Shown here: piece by piece, positions 48,290-58,054 of the stretch
Layout: each line of letters starts with the position of its first letter
How positions within the stretch are numbered: position 1 is the first letter of the stretch
From: Bradyrhizobiaceae bacterium
GTDB taxonomy: Bacteria; Pseudomonadota; Alphaproteobacteria; Rhizobiales; Xanthobacteraceae
NCBI GenBank assembly: GCA_003963145.1
Contig: RXJJ01000015.1
Location: forward strand, 290,904-354,903
Direction: 5' to 3'
DNA length: 64,000 bases
Notes under the pieces: generated by a model
The model's input: only the letters and a program-made list of their open reading frames with translations
What the model was told of the DNA's origin: nothing
The model's database searches: none
Position numbers and translations under genes: made by a program

Positions 48290-48925
48290 ATGACGGGTTT
48301 TCATGAAGTGCTGTTTCCGCTCGACATCGCGCTGAAAAGCGCGGGCGGACCGGAGCGCAAGACCGAGATCGTGACGTTCGGCTCCGGCCGCGAGCAGCGC
48401 AACGCGCGCTGGGCCCATTCGCGCCGCCGTTATGATGCGGGATATGGCGTGAAGACGTTCGACGCCCTGCAGCAGGTTGTAGCCTTCTTTGAGGAGCGGC
48501 GCGGCCAGCTTTACGGCTTTCGCTGGCGCGACCGGCTCGATCATTTGTCCTCGGCGTCCGGCAGCGTCACGCCGCAGGATCAGTTGCTCGGCACGGGTGA
48601 CGGCAGCAACGCAAATTTTCAGCTGGTGAAGACCTACGGCAGTCTTTACGCGCCCTATGCACGGCCAGTTACGAAGCCGGTGCCCGGCAGTGTGCGCGTC
48701 GCTGTCGCGGGCAGCGAAATCGCGGCGGAGAATTTTTCCTGCGATACGGCGACGGGTGTCGTCACTTTCGCGCCGGATCGCATTCCTTCATCGGGCGCGG
48801 CGGTGACGGCGGGATTCGTGTTCGACGTGCCGGTGCGCTTCGACACCGATTATCTCGAGGTCGATCTGTCGGCGTTCGCCGCCGGCGCCATTCCGAAAAT
48901 TCCCCTGGTCGAGATCAAGCCGTAA
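48290..48925 (+). CDS. GTA distal tail protein (RcGTA g12-like, DUF2460)
   Basis: 211 aa. DUF2460/TIGR02217 pattern: FHEVLFPLDIALKSAGGPER, FGSGREQRNARWAHSRRRYDAG and FFEERRGQLYGFRWRDRLDH. It forms the tail tip ring. Ends directly before the g13 ATG with no gap. Confidence 0.9.
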   Translation: MTGFHEVLFPLDIALKSAGGPERKTEIVTFGSGREQRNARWAHSRRRYDAGYGVKTFDALQQVVAFFEERRGQLYGFRWRDRLDHLSSASGSVTPQDQLLGTGDGSNANFQLVKTYGSLYAPYARPVTKPVPGSVRVAVAGSEIAAENFSCDTATGVVTFAPDRIPSSGAAVTAGFVFDVPVRFDTDYLEVDLSAFAAGAIPKIPLVEIKP

Positions 48926-49816
48926 ATGCGCAACATTCCCTCCGCCCTGCAGGCCAGACTCGATGGCGGCGTCACCACGCTTGCTCATTGCTGGACTCTG
49001 ACGCGCCGCGACGGCGCGGTGCAGGGCTTCACCGATCACGACGAAGACATCGCCGTGAACGATATTGTCTGCCGCGCGGGCACGGGCTTCACGGCGTCGG
49101 AAGCGATAGGCCGGTTCGATCTGGCGGTCGACGGCGCGGAAATTTCCGGCGCGCTGGCGGATGATTCTCTGACAGAGGCCGATCTCGCGGCCGGCCGTTA
49201 TGACGCGGCCCAGGTGGATACCTGGCTGGTGGACTGGAGCGGGCCGTCGCTGAAGGTCCTGATCGCGCGCTCCACACTCGGAGAGGTGAAGCGGGAGGGC
49301 GAGGCGTTCAGCGCGGAGCTGCGCGGGCTTGCCGATGCGCTGGCGCAGGAAAGCGGACGGCTTTACACCGCGCGCTGCAATGCCGATCTCGGCGACGCGC
49401 GCTGCACCGTCGATCTGACGGCGGCGGGACGGCACGGCGCGGGCAGCGTCATCCGCATCGATTCCACATCCGTCATCATCGCCGATGGCCTCGGGTCTTT
49501 CGCGGAAGGCATTTTTTCAGCGGGTCGTCTGGTCTGGACCGGCGGCGCGAACGAAGGTCTTGCCGTCGAGATCAAGGATCATCGCCTCGCGTCCGGCGAT
49601 GTGCGGCTGTCGTTGTGGCAGGCGATGCCTGAAGCCATTTCCGTTGGCGATACTTTCACGCTGACGGCGGGATGCGACAAGCAGTTTACGACATGCCGCG
49701 ACCGTTTCGCCAACGGCGTCAATTTTCGCGGCTTTCCGCAAATTCCCGGCAACGACTTCATCATTGCCGCGCCCGATGCCGGTGCCGCGAATGACGGAAG
49801 TTCGATGGCGTCCTGA
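48926..49816 (+). CDS. GTA tail hub protein (RcGTA g13-like, DUF2163)
   Basis: 296 aa. DUF2163/TIGR02218 pattern: LQARLDGGVTTLAHCWTLTRRDG, GFTDHDEDIAVNDIVCRAGTGF, and a C-terminal cysteine set (CNADLGDARC, GCDKQFTTCRDRF) as in the RcGTA hub, where cysteines bind an iron-sulfur cluster in the relative. Contiguous with g12. Confidence 0.9.
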   Translation: MRNIPSALQARLDGGVTTLAHCWTLTRRDGAVQGFTDHDEDIAVNDIVCRAGTGFTASEAIGRFDLAVDGAEISGALADDSLTEADLAAGRYDAAQVDTWLVDWSGPSLKVLIARSTLGEVKREGEAFSAELRGLADALAQESGRLYTARCNADLGDARCTVDLTAAGRHGAGSVIRIDSTSVIIADGLGSFAEGIFSAGRLVWTGGANEGLAVEIKDHRLASGDVRLSLWQAMPEAISVGDTFTLTAGCDKQFTTCRDRFANGVNFRGFPQIPGNDFIIAAPDAGAANDGSSMAS

Positions 49817-49831
49817 TCGCGGATTCTTTTC

Positions 49832-50272
49832 ATGACATCTCAACTCACCCGCGCCGTCCTCGTCGCCGAGGCGCGCAGCTGGATCGGCACGCGCTATCGC
49901 CATCAGGCCTCGCTCAAGGGTGTCGGCTGCGATTGCCTCGGCCTCGTGCGCGGCATCTGGCGCAACTGTGTCGGCGCTGAGCCCGAATTGCCGCCGCCTT
50001 ACGCGCCGGACTGGGCCGAAGCGCGCGGCGAGGAAACGCTGGCGCAGGCGGCGCTGCGTCATCTCGTGCCGGTTCTGAGCGAAGAGATCGGCGGCGGCGA
50101 TGTACTGCTGTTCCGATGGCGCGATGGCTTTGTCGCCAAGCATGCAGCGATCGCGACGGGCGAGGGCACCATGATCCACGCCCATGACGGCGCGGCGGTG
50201 TGCGAGGTGGCGCTGACGCCCTGGTGGCAGCGGCGGCTTGCTTATGCGTTTCGGTTTCCGGGAGTGGCGTGA
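49832..50272 (+). CDS. GTA NlpC/P60 cell-wall peptidase (RcGTA g14-like)
   Basis: 146 aa. TIGR02219 type. Catalytic Cys in KGVGCDCLGLVRGIW and His in FVAKHAAIATG fit the NlpC/P60 Cys-His catalytic pair. It cuts peptide cross-links of the recipient wall during DNA entry. TGATG overlap with g15. Confidence 0.9.
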   Translation: MTSQLTRAVLVAEARSWIGTRYRHQASLKGVGCDCLGLVRGIWRNCVGAEPELPPPYAPDWAEARGEETLAQAALRHLVPVLSEEIGGGDVLLFRWRDGFVAKHAAIATGEGTMIHAHDGAAVCEVALTPWWQRRLAYAFRFPGVA

Positions 50273-53200
50273 TGGCGGCGCTGGTTTTGTCTGTTGCCGG
50301 CGGCGCGGCCGGAGCCGTGTTCGGCCCCGCGGGCGCAATCGCGGGACGCATCGCCGGCGCGCTCGCCGGTAATCTGTTCGACCGCTCGCTGTTCGCCACG
50401 TCCCGCGATGTGCAGGGGCCGCGTCTTGCCGATCTCGACCTGATGGCCTCGACCGAGGGCGCACCGATCCCGCGCGTCTATGGCCGCGCGCGCCTGTCCG
50501 GACAGGTGATCTGGGCGACCAGACTGGAAGAAGTCGTTTCGACCAGCACCGATCATGCCGGCGGCAAGGGCGGCGCGGGCGGCGATGTCACCACGACGAC
50601 CACGAGCTATTCGTATTTTGCCAATTTCGCGGTTGGGCTGTGCGAGGGCGAGATCGGCCGTGTCGGCCGCATCTGGGCCGATGGCAATCCGCTCGACGTG
50701 TCGGGCCTGACCCTACGCGTTCATCGCGGAACTGAGGATCAGGCCCCCGACGATCTGATCGTGGCAAAGGAAGGCGCGGCGAATGCGCCGGCCTATCGCG
50801 GCCTCGCCTATGTGGTGTTCGAGCGCCTGCCGCTGGCCGATTTCGGCAACCGCATTCCGCAACTGTCGTTCGAGATCGTGCGGCCCATCGGCCGGCTCGA
50901 ACGCATGACCCGCGCGGTCACGCTGATCCCCGGCGCGACCGAGTTCGGTTACGACACCAGGGCTGTCGTGCGCGTGCTCGGGCCGGGACAATCCGCGCCG
51001 GAAAACCGGCACGTCACCACGGCGGCATCGAACGTCATCGCCTCGCTCGACGATCTGCAGGCGACGTGCCCCAATCTCGAACGCGTCGCCATTGTGATCG
51101 CATGGTTCGGCACGGATTTGCGCGCAGGTCATTGCAAGGTGCGGCCCGGTATCGACAACGCCATCAAGGTAACGTCCGGCGGCACATGGTCGGTGGATGG
51201 CGTGACGCGGCCGTCCGCCTATGTTGTCTCCACGGTGGACGGCATTCCCTCGTTTGGCGGCACGCCGTCCGACGACAGCGTGCGCCATCTGATCGCCGAG
51301 CTGAAGGCGCGGCACATCAAGATCACGCTGTATCCGTTTTTGATGATGGATGTTCCGCCGGGCAACGCGCTGCCCGATCCCTGGAGCGGCGCAGCTTCGC
51401 AACCCGTCTATCCATGGCGCGGCCGCATCACCTGCGATCCCGCACCCGGCGTGGCCGGATCTGTGCAGGGCACGGCCGACGCAGCCACGCAGGTGAACCA
51501 GTTCTTTTCCGGCAGCGGTCCGGGCGACTGGACCTATCGCCGGATGATCTTGCATTACGCCAGTCTCGCCGCCGCGAATGGAGGCGTCGATGCATTTCTG
51601 ATCGGCTCCGAACTGAAGGCTCTGACGCGGGTTCGTTCAGGCAGCGGCGTCTATCCTGCTGTGGATGCATTGGCCGCGCTTGCGTCCGACGTGAAAGCCA
51701 TCGTCGGAGAAGGGACGCTGGTCACCTACGGCGCGGACTGGACCGAATACGGCTCCGATGTGGCATCGTCCGACGCGTCCGAAGTGCGTTTTCCGCTCGA
51801 CGCGCTGTGGGCATCGCCCGCGATTGATGCCGTCGGCATCGATTTCTACGCGCCGCTGTCCGACTGGCGCGACGATGCCAACCATCTCGACAAGGCGCTC
51901 GCGCCGACGATCTACGATCGCGATTATCTGCGCGGCAATCTTCAGGCCGGCGAGGCCTATGACTGGTACTATGCCGACGACGCCGCGCGTGCGGCGCAGA
52001 CGCGCAGCGACATCACCGATGGGCTGGGCAAGCCGTGGATCTACCGCGCCAAGGACATCTGGAGCTGGTGGAGCAACGCGCATTATGAACGCGCCGGCGG
52101 CGCGGAGCTTGAAAGCCCGACCGCGTGGATTGCGAAGAGCAAACCGATCTGGCTGACCGAGATCGGTTGCCCGGCGGTGGACAAGGGCGCGAACCAGCCC
52201 AGCGTATTTCCCGACGCCAAATCGTCGGAAGGCGACATTCCCTATTTCTCGAACGGCGTGCGTGACGATCTGATCCAGCGTCGCACGCTCGAAGCCATGA
52301 TCGGCGCATTCGATAGCGAGTTCGGCGGCGATGACGCGCACAACCCCGTTTCGCCGGTCTATGGCGGCCGCATGATCGATGTCTCGGGCGTTCATCTGTG
52401 GACCTGGGACGCGCGGCCGTATCCCGTCTTTCCCGCTGCGTCGGACGTGTGGAGCGACGCGCCGAACTGGCAGACCGGGCACTGGCTGACCGGACGGCTT
52501 GGCGGCGCGCCGCTCGATGCGCTGGTCGGCGCGCTGCTCGACGATTCCGATGTCGGCGGCGTGAATGCCGACAATCTGCGCGACAGTTGCGACGGCTATG
52601 TGGTGGACCGGCCGATGACGCCGCGCGCGATGATCGAGCCGCTCGCGACCGCCTTTGCTTTCGATGCGGCCGCCGTCGACGGCGAACTGACGTTCATCCA
52701 GCGCGGCGGCGGGCCTGTCGCGGAGATCGCCGAGGACGATCTTGTCGATCCTGACGACGGCGCGAGCGCGCAATTGACGCGCGGGCAGGAGAGCGAATTT
52801 CCGCGCGAAGTCGGCTTCGGCTTCACCGACGCACAGGCGGATTATCGCCGCTCGGCGGTGACATCGCGGCGGCTTGTCGGCGCGGCAAGCCGTTCGCTGT
52901 ACGCCGATCTTGCGGTGGTGACCGGCGACTCCGCCGCGGCACGGCGCGCCGACATCTGGCTGCAGGATCTGTGGGCGGGCAGGGAGAGCATCGCCTTCGC
53001 GCTTGGCATGGACCGGCTTGCTTTGGTCCCGGGCGATGTTGTCGGCGTCACGATCAGGGACAGACGGCGGCTGTTCGAGATCGGCGAGGTTGTCGACACC
53101 GAGCAGCGGCAGATCAAGGCGCGCAGCATCGATCCCGAGATTTTCTCGGTCCCGCTGCTGCCGCCGCGCGAAAACCGGCCTGCGATTCCGCCAGCGTTCG

Positions 53201-54132
53201 GTCCGGTGCAGGCTCTGACGCTGGACCTGCCGACGCTCGATTCCTCCGATCCGCCGGTGCTGACGCGCCTTGCGGTGTTCGCCGATCCCTGGCCGGGTTC
53301 GGTGACGGTCTGGAGTTCGCCGGACGGGCTCGGCTTCTCGCGCGCCGCGACGGTGCTTGTGCCTGCGGTCATAGGCGAGACGCTTGATGCGTTACCGTCG
53401 GGGCCGACAAGCTGCTGGGATCGCGGCGGACGGATGCGCGTGCAACTTTATGGCGGCGCCTTGTCCTCGCAGGCCGATGCACAGGTGCTCAACGGCGCGA
53501 ATGCTGCTGCGGTGCTTAACGCGGATGGCGAGTGGGAAATTCTACAATTCGCCAACGCCGAACTGGTGGACAGCAAAACCTATGAGCTGTCACGGTTGTT
53601 GCGCGGACAGGCAGGCAGCGAATACGCCATCGCGTCTCCGCTTCCGGCTGGTTCGCCGTTCGTGCTGCTCGATGAGCATGTCATTTCAATCGCGAGCGGT
53701 CTTGGCGCGCTCGACCGGACGATCGATCTGCGGATCGTCGCCACCGGCAGGAGCCACGACGATCCATCCGCGCTGGCGCTCACGCTGACGCCCGGGGCGA
53801 CCGCGCTGATGCCGTTGTCGCCTGTGCATGCCACGGCCTGTCGCGACACCGATGGATTCCACATCTCATGGGTTCGCCGCACCCGCCGCGATGGCGATGC
53901 GTGGGGCGTCGAGGTGCCGCTCGGCGAGGATAGCGAGGCCTATCAGGTCGACATTCTATCCGGCGCGTCAGTGGTGCGGACATTGTCGGCAACCACATCC
54001 GCCGTGCTTTACGCCAGCGCCGACGAGATTGCCGATTTTGGCACGGAACAGACCAGCCTGCGTATCCGCGTCATGCAGATGTCGAGCAGCGTCGGGCGCG
54101 GCCATCCCGAAGACGTTACTCTTACTCCCTGA
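50272..54132 (+). CDS. GTA tail megaprotein with TIM-barrel glycoside hydrolase domain (RcGTA g15-like)
   Basis: 1286 aa from the ATG at 50272. The N-terminal region with hydrophobic GGAAGAVFGPAGAIAGRIAGAL, then the conserved RVYGRARLSGQVIWATRLEEV, leads to the GTA TIM-barrel domain (~residues 430-720, with RRMILHYASLAAANGGVDAFLIG, KPIWLTEIGCPAVDKGANQP, IDVSGVHLWTWDARPYPVFP) and a C-terminal baseplate/attachment part. The Glu in LTEIGCP is a likely catalytic acid. It binds and probably cuts the recipient envelope. Overlaps g14 by 1 bp. Confidence 0.9.
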   Translation: MAALVLSVAGGAAGAVFGPAGAIAGRIAGALAGNLFDRSLFATSRDVQGPRLADLDLMASTEGAPIPRVYGRARLSGQVIWATRLEEVVSTSTDHAGGKGGAGGDVTTTTTSYSYFANFAVGLCEGEIGRVGRIWADGNPLDVSGLTLRVHRGTEDQAPDDLIVAKEGAANAPAYRGLAYVVFERLPLADFGNRIPQLSFEIVRPIGRLERMTRAVTLIPGATEFGYDTRAVVRVLGPGQSAPENRHVTTAASNVIASLDDLQATCPNLERVAIVIAWFGTDLRAGHCKVRPGIDNAIKVTSGGTWSVDGVTRPSAYVVSTVDGIPSFGGTPSDDSVRHLIAELKARHIKITLYPFLMMDVPPGNALPDPWSGAASQPVYPWRGRITCDPAPGVAGSVQGTADAATQVNQFFSGSGPGDWTYRRMILHYASLAAANGGVDAFLIGSELKALTRVRSGSGVYPAVDALAALASDVKAIVGEGTLVTYGADWTEYGSDVASSDASEVRFPLDALWASPAIDAVGIDFYAPLSDWRDDANHLDKALAPTIYDRDYLRGNLQAGEAYDWYYADDAARAAQTRSDITDGLGKPWIYRAKDIWSWWSNAHYERAGGAELESPTAWIAKSKPIWLTEIGCPAVDKGANQPSVFPDAKSSEGDIPYFSNGVRDDLIQRRTLEAMIGAFDSEFGGDDAHNPVSPVYGGRMIDVSGVHLWTWDARPYPVFPAASDVWSDAPNWQTGHWLTGRLGGAPLDALVGALLDDSDVGGVNADNLRDSCDGYVVDRPMTPRAMIEPLATAFAFDAAAVDGELTFIQRGGGPVAEIAEDDLVDPDDGASAQLTRGQESEFPREVGFGFTDAQADYRRSAVTSRRLVGAASRSLYADLAVVTGDSAAARRADIWLQDLWAGRESIAFALGMDRLALVPGDVVGVTIRDRRRLFEIGEVVDTEQRQIKARSIDPEIFSVPLLPPRENRPAIPPAFGPVQALTLDLPTLDSSDPPVLTRLAVFADPWPGSVTVWSSPDGLGFSRAATVLVPAVIGETLDALPSGPTSCWDRGGRMRVQLYGGALSSQADAQVLNGANAAAVLNADGEWEILQFANAELVDSKTYELSRLLRGQAGSEYAIASPLPAGSPFVLLDEHVISIASGLGALDRTIDLRIVATGRSHDDPSALALTLTPGATALMPLSPVHATACRDTDGFHISWVRRTRRDGDAWGVEVPLGEDSEAYQVDILSGASVVRTLSATTSAVLYASADEIADFGTEQTSLRIRVMQMSSSVGRGHPEDVTLTP

Positions 54133-54138
54133 GCGATC

Positions 54139-56661
54139 ATGACAGACACAGCAAATCTCGCGCTGCCGTTCATCGACGGCAGCCAGGCGCAGAAACACGT
54201 CACGCACAACGAGGCGCTGCGGATTCTCGACGCAGCGATCCAGATCGGCGTACTCGACATGACGATGACCGCGCCGCCTTCGACTCCGGCGGATGGCGAG
54301 CGTCATGTGGTGGCGAGCGGCGCGACCGGCGCGTGGAGCGGGCAGGCCATGGCGGTCGCGGTGTGGGAAGACGGCGCGTGGCGCTTTCTTGCGCCGAAAG
54401 CCGGCTGGCTGGTGTGGTCGGCGGCAGACAATGGTCTGTTTGTGTTCGACGGCTCGGCCTGGAGCGGTGTTACCACCGGCGGAGGCGGAACGCCGACATT
54501 CGACAACGTTCCGCATATCGGCGTCAACTCAACCGCGGCCGATCCCAATTTGCTGAGCGTGCATTCCAACGCGGCGCTGTTCAATTCGATCGATACGGCC
54601 GACGGCGGCACCGGCGATGCGCGCATCCAGATTTCAAAGGAGAGCAGCGCGGACACCGCGTCCGTGGTGTTCTCGGATTCGTTTTCCGGCCGTGCCGAGT
54701 TCGGCCTTGTCGGGTCCGACGATTTCAAGCTCAAGGTTTCCGGTGACGGAACGACATTTGTCGAAGCCTTCACGATCGATCAGTCCTCCGGCAATCTGAC
54801 GCTGCCGCGCGGCCTTGCCCTGAGCGGCGTGATTTCGCCGGCGCAGATCACCGCGAACCAGAACGACTACAATCCCGCCGGCATCGCCTCCGCATCCGTT
54901 TTGCAAATCTCCTCGGATGCATCGCGGACGATCTCGGGACTTGCCGGAGGCGGCGAGGGGCGCATCCTGTGCATTCTCAATGTCGGCAGCCAGACCATTA
55001 CGCTGGCGGATGAAAGCGCATCCTCCTCGGCGTCAAACCGCTTCACGCTCGGACCGAATCTCGCCATCGCGTCCAAGCAGGCGGTCATCCTTCGCTATGA
55101 CGGCACGGCGTTGCGCTGGTTCGCGCTGGCGCGCCCCTCGTCGGGCGGCGGATTGTCGATCAGTACCTCGGCCGATCTCGCCAGCGCGATTTCGGATGAG
55201 ACCGGCTCCGGCGCGCTGGTGTTCGCATCGTCGCCGGCCTTGTCAGGGACGCCCCTGGCACCGACCGCCGCGGTTGACACCAGCACCACCCAGATCGCGA
55301 CCACCGCTTTCGTTCTTGGGCAGGCCAGTGTGTCGGGTGACGGGATGCCGGCCGCCGACGGCACGGCGGCGCGCGGCACCTCCACCCATTACGCGCGTGC
55401 CGACCACGTCCATCCGACCGATACCAGCCGTGCGCCCGCGTCCAACATCGCGCTTTCGGCGCTTGCAACGCAGGCGAACAACACATTTGTCGGCAATGTT
55501 TCCGGCTCCACGGCTTCTCCGTCTGCATTGAGTGCCACGCAGGTGACGGGCGCGCTCGCCGCCATGGTCGGCGATACCGGCAGCGGCGGCACCAAGGGTC
55601 TTGTCCCTGCGCCGGGTGCCGGTGATGCCGCCGCCGGCAAATTCCTCAAGGCTGACGGGACCTATGCGGTGCCTCCCGGCACGGGCGGTGGCGGAAGCGG
55701 TTCAAATTATGTCAACCGCATCATCAATCCGTTCGGCGCGATCTGGCAGCGTAACAATAACGGCGCGGCCGCCATCGGCGACGCGGCTTACGCATTCGAT
55801 CAGTGGTACGCGCTTCGGCAAACCTCCAACCTGACGGCCTCCAGGGTTTCGACTCCGGAAAATGGCACGCCGTCGATGATGCGCCTGTCGCAGCCGAGCG
55901 GGACGGCGCAGCGGTTCGGTATCGCCCAGGCGATCGAGAGTGCAAATATCATCGATGCGCGGGGCCAGTCCGTTACTCTCTCCGCGCGCGTGCGGATGTC
56001 GGCGGCGACAACCCTGCGATACGCCATTCTGGAATGGACTGGAACAGCCGACAGTCCGACCAAGGATGTCGTCAACAACTGGACCAGCACGACTTATACG
56101 GCCGGCAACTTCTTTATCAGCACGTCGACAACGCTGGTCGCGGCCGGTTCAACGGCTCTTTCGGCAAATACGCTGACCAGCATTTCATTGAGTGGGACCG
56201 TCTCCAGCTCGATGAACAATCTCATCGTTCTTTTCTGGACAGATTCGGCGCAGGCACAGAACGTCACCTTCGACATTGGCAAGGCGCAGCTTGAGCTTGC
56301 CGCCGGCGCGACGTCCTTGTCCGCGCGCAGCACGCAGGAGGAAATAATCCTGTGCCAGCGCTATTTTTCAGTGAGTCCATCCTATAGCGGGGGCTGGGGC
56401 GCCAACACCACAAACGCAACCTTTACAGCGGGTTTTCCGGTTGCGATGAGAGCCGTTCCGATCATGGCGCTGGTGGACGGTTCGGTGAATGGCGGCTCGG
56501 CCCTGGAGCTCAGTGTTGCCCAGCGTGCCGTATCAGCCATCTCGGCGTCCGTACTCAATCAATATGGCGGCCGATTTGACGTTACCACCAGCGCGGCTTC
56601 AGGAACGCAACGTCCCGCCATTCTTGAAGCGGGGACAGTAAGTTTCTCGGCGGAATTCTGA
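54139..56661 (+). CDS. DUF2793 tail fibre / receptor-binding protein
   Basis: 840 aa. Residues 1-110 are DUF2793 (ANLALPFIDGSQAQKHVTHN, AKPGWLVWSAADN-like), the anchoring domain found on RcGTA head spikes and other phage fibres. The long middle is Gly/Ser/Ala/Thr-rich with GTSTHYARADHVHPTDTSRA, a common tail-fibre motif, and the C-terminal ~300 residues form a distinct beta-rich, likely receptor-binding part. Lies 6 bp after g15. In RcGTA the DUF2793 gene is at a separate locus, so its location here is different. Confidence 0.8.
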   Translation: MTDTANLALPFIDGSQAQKHVTHNEALRILDAAIQIGVLDMTMTAPPSTPADGERHVVASGATGAWSGQAMAVAVWEDGAWRFLAPKAGWLVWSAADNGLFVFDGSAWSGVTTGGGGTPTFDNVPHIGVNSTAADPNLLSVHSNAALFNSIDTADGGTGDARIQISKESSADTASVVFSDSFSGRAEFGLVGSDDFKLKVSGDGTTFVEAFTIDQSSGNLTLPRGLALSGVISPAQITANQNDYNPAGIASASVLQISSDASRTISGLAGGGEGRILCILNVGSQTITLADESASSSASNRFTLGPNLAIASKQAVILRYDGTALRWFALARPSSGGGLSISTSADLASAISDETGSGALVFASSPALSGTPLAPTAAVDTSTTQIATTAFVLGQASVSGDGMPAADGTAARGTSTHYARADHVHPTDTSRAPASNIALSALATQANNTFVGNVSGSTASPSALSATQVTGALAAMVGDTGSGGTKGLVPAPGAGDAAAGKFLKADGTYAVPPGTGGGGSGSNYVNRIINPFGAIWQRNNNGAAAIGDAAYAFDQWYALRQTSNLTASRVSTPENGTPSMMRLSQPSGTAQRFGIAQAIESANIIDARGQSVTLSARVRMSAATTLRYAILEWTGTADSPTKDVVNNWTSTTYTAGNFFISTSTTLVAAGSTALSANTLTSISLSGTVSSSMNNLIVLFWTDSAQAQNVTFDIGKAQLELAAGATSLSARSTQEEIILCQRYFSVSPSYSGGWGANTTNATFTAGFPVAMRAVPIMALVDGSVNGGSALELSVAQRAVSAISASVLNQYGGRFDVTTSAASGTQRPAILEAGTVSFSAEF

Positions 56662-56914
56662 ACGTTGCGGTTGCAATGCAGCACGGAGCAGGCCTGCCTT
56701 CGAGAAGTTAAAATGAACGGGTTAGAGAAGAAATTGGTCGTTCAATTTGAGTTTTAACCCCCAAGGGTGAATTGTGACGATGCCGGAACGCGAAATTTAT
56801 CTCGATCCTCAAAACATTTTGCAACCGTAAACCCTTTCGGACTAAGAACAGCTTGTCGCTGCTTCATGCACGGCAAAGCATGTTGCGTTTCGGATCTGTT
56901 TAACAGAATTCACA

Positions 56915-57115
56915 ATGCGTGACGATGACGATAAGCCTCTCCCCAAATGGTTATTACCCCTCGAGGTAATCTATTGGTTTTTTGGGCTGGTTTTGGCAGC
57001 TCTCAACTGGATTTTTTATGATGTATGGCGGTTTCGCAAATCCAAAAAGAAATTGCCGTCACCCGTAGAGTCTCCGCCCTCATCGGGCTCCGAGGATGAG
57101 TCATCAAGCCTGTAG
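56915..57115 (+). CDS. Small single-helix membrane protein after the fibre gene
   Basis: 66 aa. Central helix (LLPLEVIYWFFGLVLAALNWIFY, residues ~13-35) and charged ends (MRDDDDKP; SKKKLPSPVESPPSSGSEDES). No SD of note. Between fibre and endolysin genes; could be a lysis or accessory protein. The ~250 bp before it show no coding signal. Confidence 0.5.
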   Translation: MRDDDDKPLPKWLLPLEVIYWFFGLVLAALNWIFYDVWRFRKSKKKLPSPVESPPSSGSEDESSSL

Positions 57116-57224
57116 TCCGGTTACTGCAGCCCCTCATCCGCGACCGCATCCACGCCGAACTTTATCAAGCCCGCAACCGTCCATTGCGTATCCGCGCCAT
57201 GGTCGTTTTTGCATGGAGAAGTGA

Positions 57225-57866
57225 ATGATCGACCTTCATGGCATCTCGCCGGTCGCGTTCGACCTGATCGTGAATGCGGAAGTATCCAGCCGCGCGACCT
57301 ATGAGCGGGATTATCGCCGCCCCGAGCGGCCGGGCGGACAGAGCGGCATCACGGTCGGCATCGGTTACGATTGCGGCTATTCGAGTGCGTCCGTGATCCG
57401 GCAGGATTGGGAAAACAAGATTCCCGATGCGATGGTGCAAACGCTTTGCGGTGTCGCCGGCCTGAAGGGGCAGGCCGCGCAAAACCGGCTCGCCTCCGTC
57501 CGCAACAGAGTGGATGTGCCCTGGGGCGCCGCACTCGATGTGTTCTCGAACGTCTCGATTCCGAAATATCTGAGATCGTGCCACGCGCTCGCGCATTTCG
57601 ACGAATTGCCGCCCGACTGCAGGGGCGTGCTGTTGTCGCTGGTCTATAATCGCGGTGCCTCGTTTTCCAAAGCGGGGCCGCGTTATGCGGAAATGCGCGC
57701 GATCGGCGCTGACATGGCGGCGCGCCGGTTCGCGGATATTCCGCGCCAGCTTCGCAGCATGAAGCGCCTGTGGGTCACGCCGTCCGTTCGCGGCGTGGCG
57801 ATCCGGCGCGAGCAGGAGGCCAGATTGTTCGAGCAGGGATTGGGCGAACGGAAAATCGCGGCCTGA
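57225..57866 (+). CDS. Lysozyme-like endolysin
   Basis: 213 aa. Glu19 in LIVNAEVSSRATYERDY and the segment GQSGITVGIGYDCGYS fit the Glu ... TxGxGYD arrangement of phage lysozymes; LPPDCRGVLLSLVYNRG supports this fold. No signal peptide. It would cut host peptidoglycan to release particles. AAGTGAATG context at start; ribosome site GGAG a few bases up. First gene of the lysis group. Confidence 0.65.
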   Translation: MIDLHGISPVAFDLIVNAEVSSRATYERDYRRPERPGGQSGITVGIGYDCGYSSASVIRQDWENKIPDAMVQTLCGVAGLKGQAAQNRLASVRNRVDVPWGAALDVFSNVSIPKYLRSCHALAHFDELPPDCRGVLLSLVYNRGASFSKAGPRYAEMRAIGADMAARRFADIPRQLRSMKRLWVTPSVRGVAIRREQEARLFEQGLGERKIAA

Positions 57867-57977
57867 TTACCAGTGGCCGCCGAACTGAAGGCCGGCCACG
57901 TAAAACACGGCGAAGGTCAGCGCCGCGGCAACGCCGACGAGCAGGCGCTCCGAATCTGAAAGATTTGTTCCGAACAT
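57867..57977 (-). CDS. 36-aa small membrane protein (hidden, antisense)
   Basis: Minus-strand frame MFGTNLSDSERLLVGVAAAL-TFAVFYVAGLQFGGHW-stop, too short for usual gene finding. One hydrophobic helix with small residues; host-like GC codon use. Its stop codon abuts the endolysin stop. It may form a pair with the 52-aa gene upstream on the same strand. Confidence 0.4.
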   Translation of the reverse strand: MFGTNLSDSERLLVGVAAALTFAVFYVAGLQFGGHW

Positions 57978-58054
57978 TGCGGCGATATACCGCAGTGCAG
58001 CAGTTTCGGCAACGAGGAACCCACCCGTTTTATCCGGGCATGGTGGTTATGCCG

